DNA of 64,000 nucleotides from Macrosoma leucophasiata (Eukaryota > Arthropoda > Insecta > Lepidoptera > Hedylidae), in NCBI GenBank assembly GCA_036365455.1, contig JAWQUS010000030.1:496001-560000 (forward strand). The letters run 5' to 3'. Made by a program: the position numbers and the translations under genes. Below the pieces are notes generated by a model. That model worked only from the letters and a program-made list of their open reading frames with translations, had not been told where the DNA came from and searched no databases. The first letter of the stretch is position 1; each line of letters begins with the position of its first letter. This document shows positions 63,543-64,000 of the stretch, in pieces.

Positions 63543-64000
63543 TCCTGTGATTTCGTGTATTCAGTAATGAGTATCTACTATTGTTAAGGGTTGAATAATG
63601 TGAATACCCTGGCTGAAAATGAATTCCATCTTTTATTTTGCCGTATGCATATCCGGAACAGTCATGCACGCTTAAATGTCTTTGCCTTTGGCGGCGTCGT
63701 GTGGCGGGTTGCTCACTTCCCTCTAAAATGGTCGAGGAGGGCAATGGCTGTCACATGCGTCATACTCGTGAACGGGTGCTGTTGGTGGGGACTGGTCTGT
63801 TCTGGTTTGCAGGGGCTACATCACATTTAGTAGATAGCAGTTTATTTGCATCTATGCTATGGACGTTGACATTATTTGATTTTTCACGATAATCTGTACT
63901 AGATTTAAGCTTTCATTTAAAAGAGCTCTTACTGAGTTTGTTGGGTAGCGGAGTTCTTCTCAGTAGTGACTGCACTTGGAACTCTGCTAAGTGAATAACA
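63543..64000 (+). other. LB 3' UTR (partial)
   Basis: Includes the block also seen at 19345-19740: CTTTTATTTTGCCGTATGCA, TGGCGGGTTGCTCACTTCCC, AAGAGCTCTTACTGAGTTTG, GGTAGCGGAGTTCTTCTCAG, CACTTGGAACTCTGC. Two overlapping open frames (63591-63830, 63638-63892) are conserved in position with 19214-19624 but not in LA. Confidence 0.85.

Larger units (their letters stand above)
60226..64000 (+). mobile_element. LB Jockey-like LINE, copy 1, runs off the window
   Basis: Longest LINE here: end of ORF1, endonuclease, reverse transcriptase, C-terminal domain and 3' UTR. It starts inside ORF1 directly against the tRNA-like satellite (5' truncation). The 3' terminus lies beyond 64000; by comparison with 19345-20098 about 360 bp are missing. 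Two small frameshifts break the second ORF. Confidence 0.92.

Overview
The window looks like nuclear DNA from an insect, most probably a moth or butterfly. It is AT-rich and intron-bearing, and crowded with repeat types I associate with Lepidoptera: LEP1-like Helitron ends finishing in CAGCTAGT, MITEs with GGGTTGCACC ends, a 5S-rRNA-derived SINE, tRNA-derived SINEs, Jockey-like and RTE-like non-LTR retrotransposons, and a mariner. There are no bacterial features. The species cannot be named from sequence alone.

One cellular gene can be supported, on the minus strand between about 6.1 and 17.7 kb. It encodes a DOK7-like PH/PTB adaptor. Six coding exons (17718-17340, 12090-11921, 11549-10945, 8371-6838, 6554-6443, 6269-6143) join with GT/AG borders and compatible phases at every junction and end at a TGA. 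They give the C-terminal half of a PH domain, a complete IRS-type PTB domain and a long Ser-rich tail with YxxP (Crk-type) and YxxM (PI3K-type) tyrosine motifs. The first PH exon was not found. A small ATG exon at 19147-19105 has the right phase but does not encode the expected residues.

Everything else is non-coding or mobile. At 1.0-2.3 kb lies a mariner with an uninterrupted 341-residue DD34D transposase and matching ends. At 8.4-10.9 kb, inside a DOK7-like intron, a minus-strand RTE-like element (called RX here) is split by a plus-strand Jockey-like LINE (LA). At 30.9-33.2 kb an RTE-like fragment is abutted by a LEP1-like element and split by a second LA copy. A second Jockey-like family (LB) occurs at 19.3-20.1, 39.3-41.8 and 60.2-64.0 kb. 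The last copy keeps endonuclease, reverse transcriptase and C-terminal domains but carries two frameshifts and runs off the window.

The most abundant repeat, called R1, is about 290 bp, with more than 25 full or partial copies on both strands. One copy at 29.6 kb has its unoccupied site preserved at 30.7 kb. Other R1 copies are split by SINEs, a LINE end and a fold-back element. Further structures include a 305-bp tandem unit carrying a tRNA-like gene (15 and 60 kb), two fold-back retroposons with 12-bp target duplications, a long-inverted-repeat element in two opposite copies (42-43.6 and 49.4-50.1 kb) and a three-unit minisatellite (57.4-57.9 kb).

All assignments were made by reading the sequence and remembering families; no search or fold was run. 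Repeat edges are approximate, usually within 5-20 bases.
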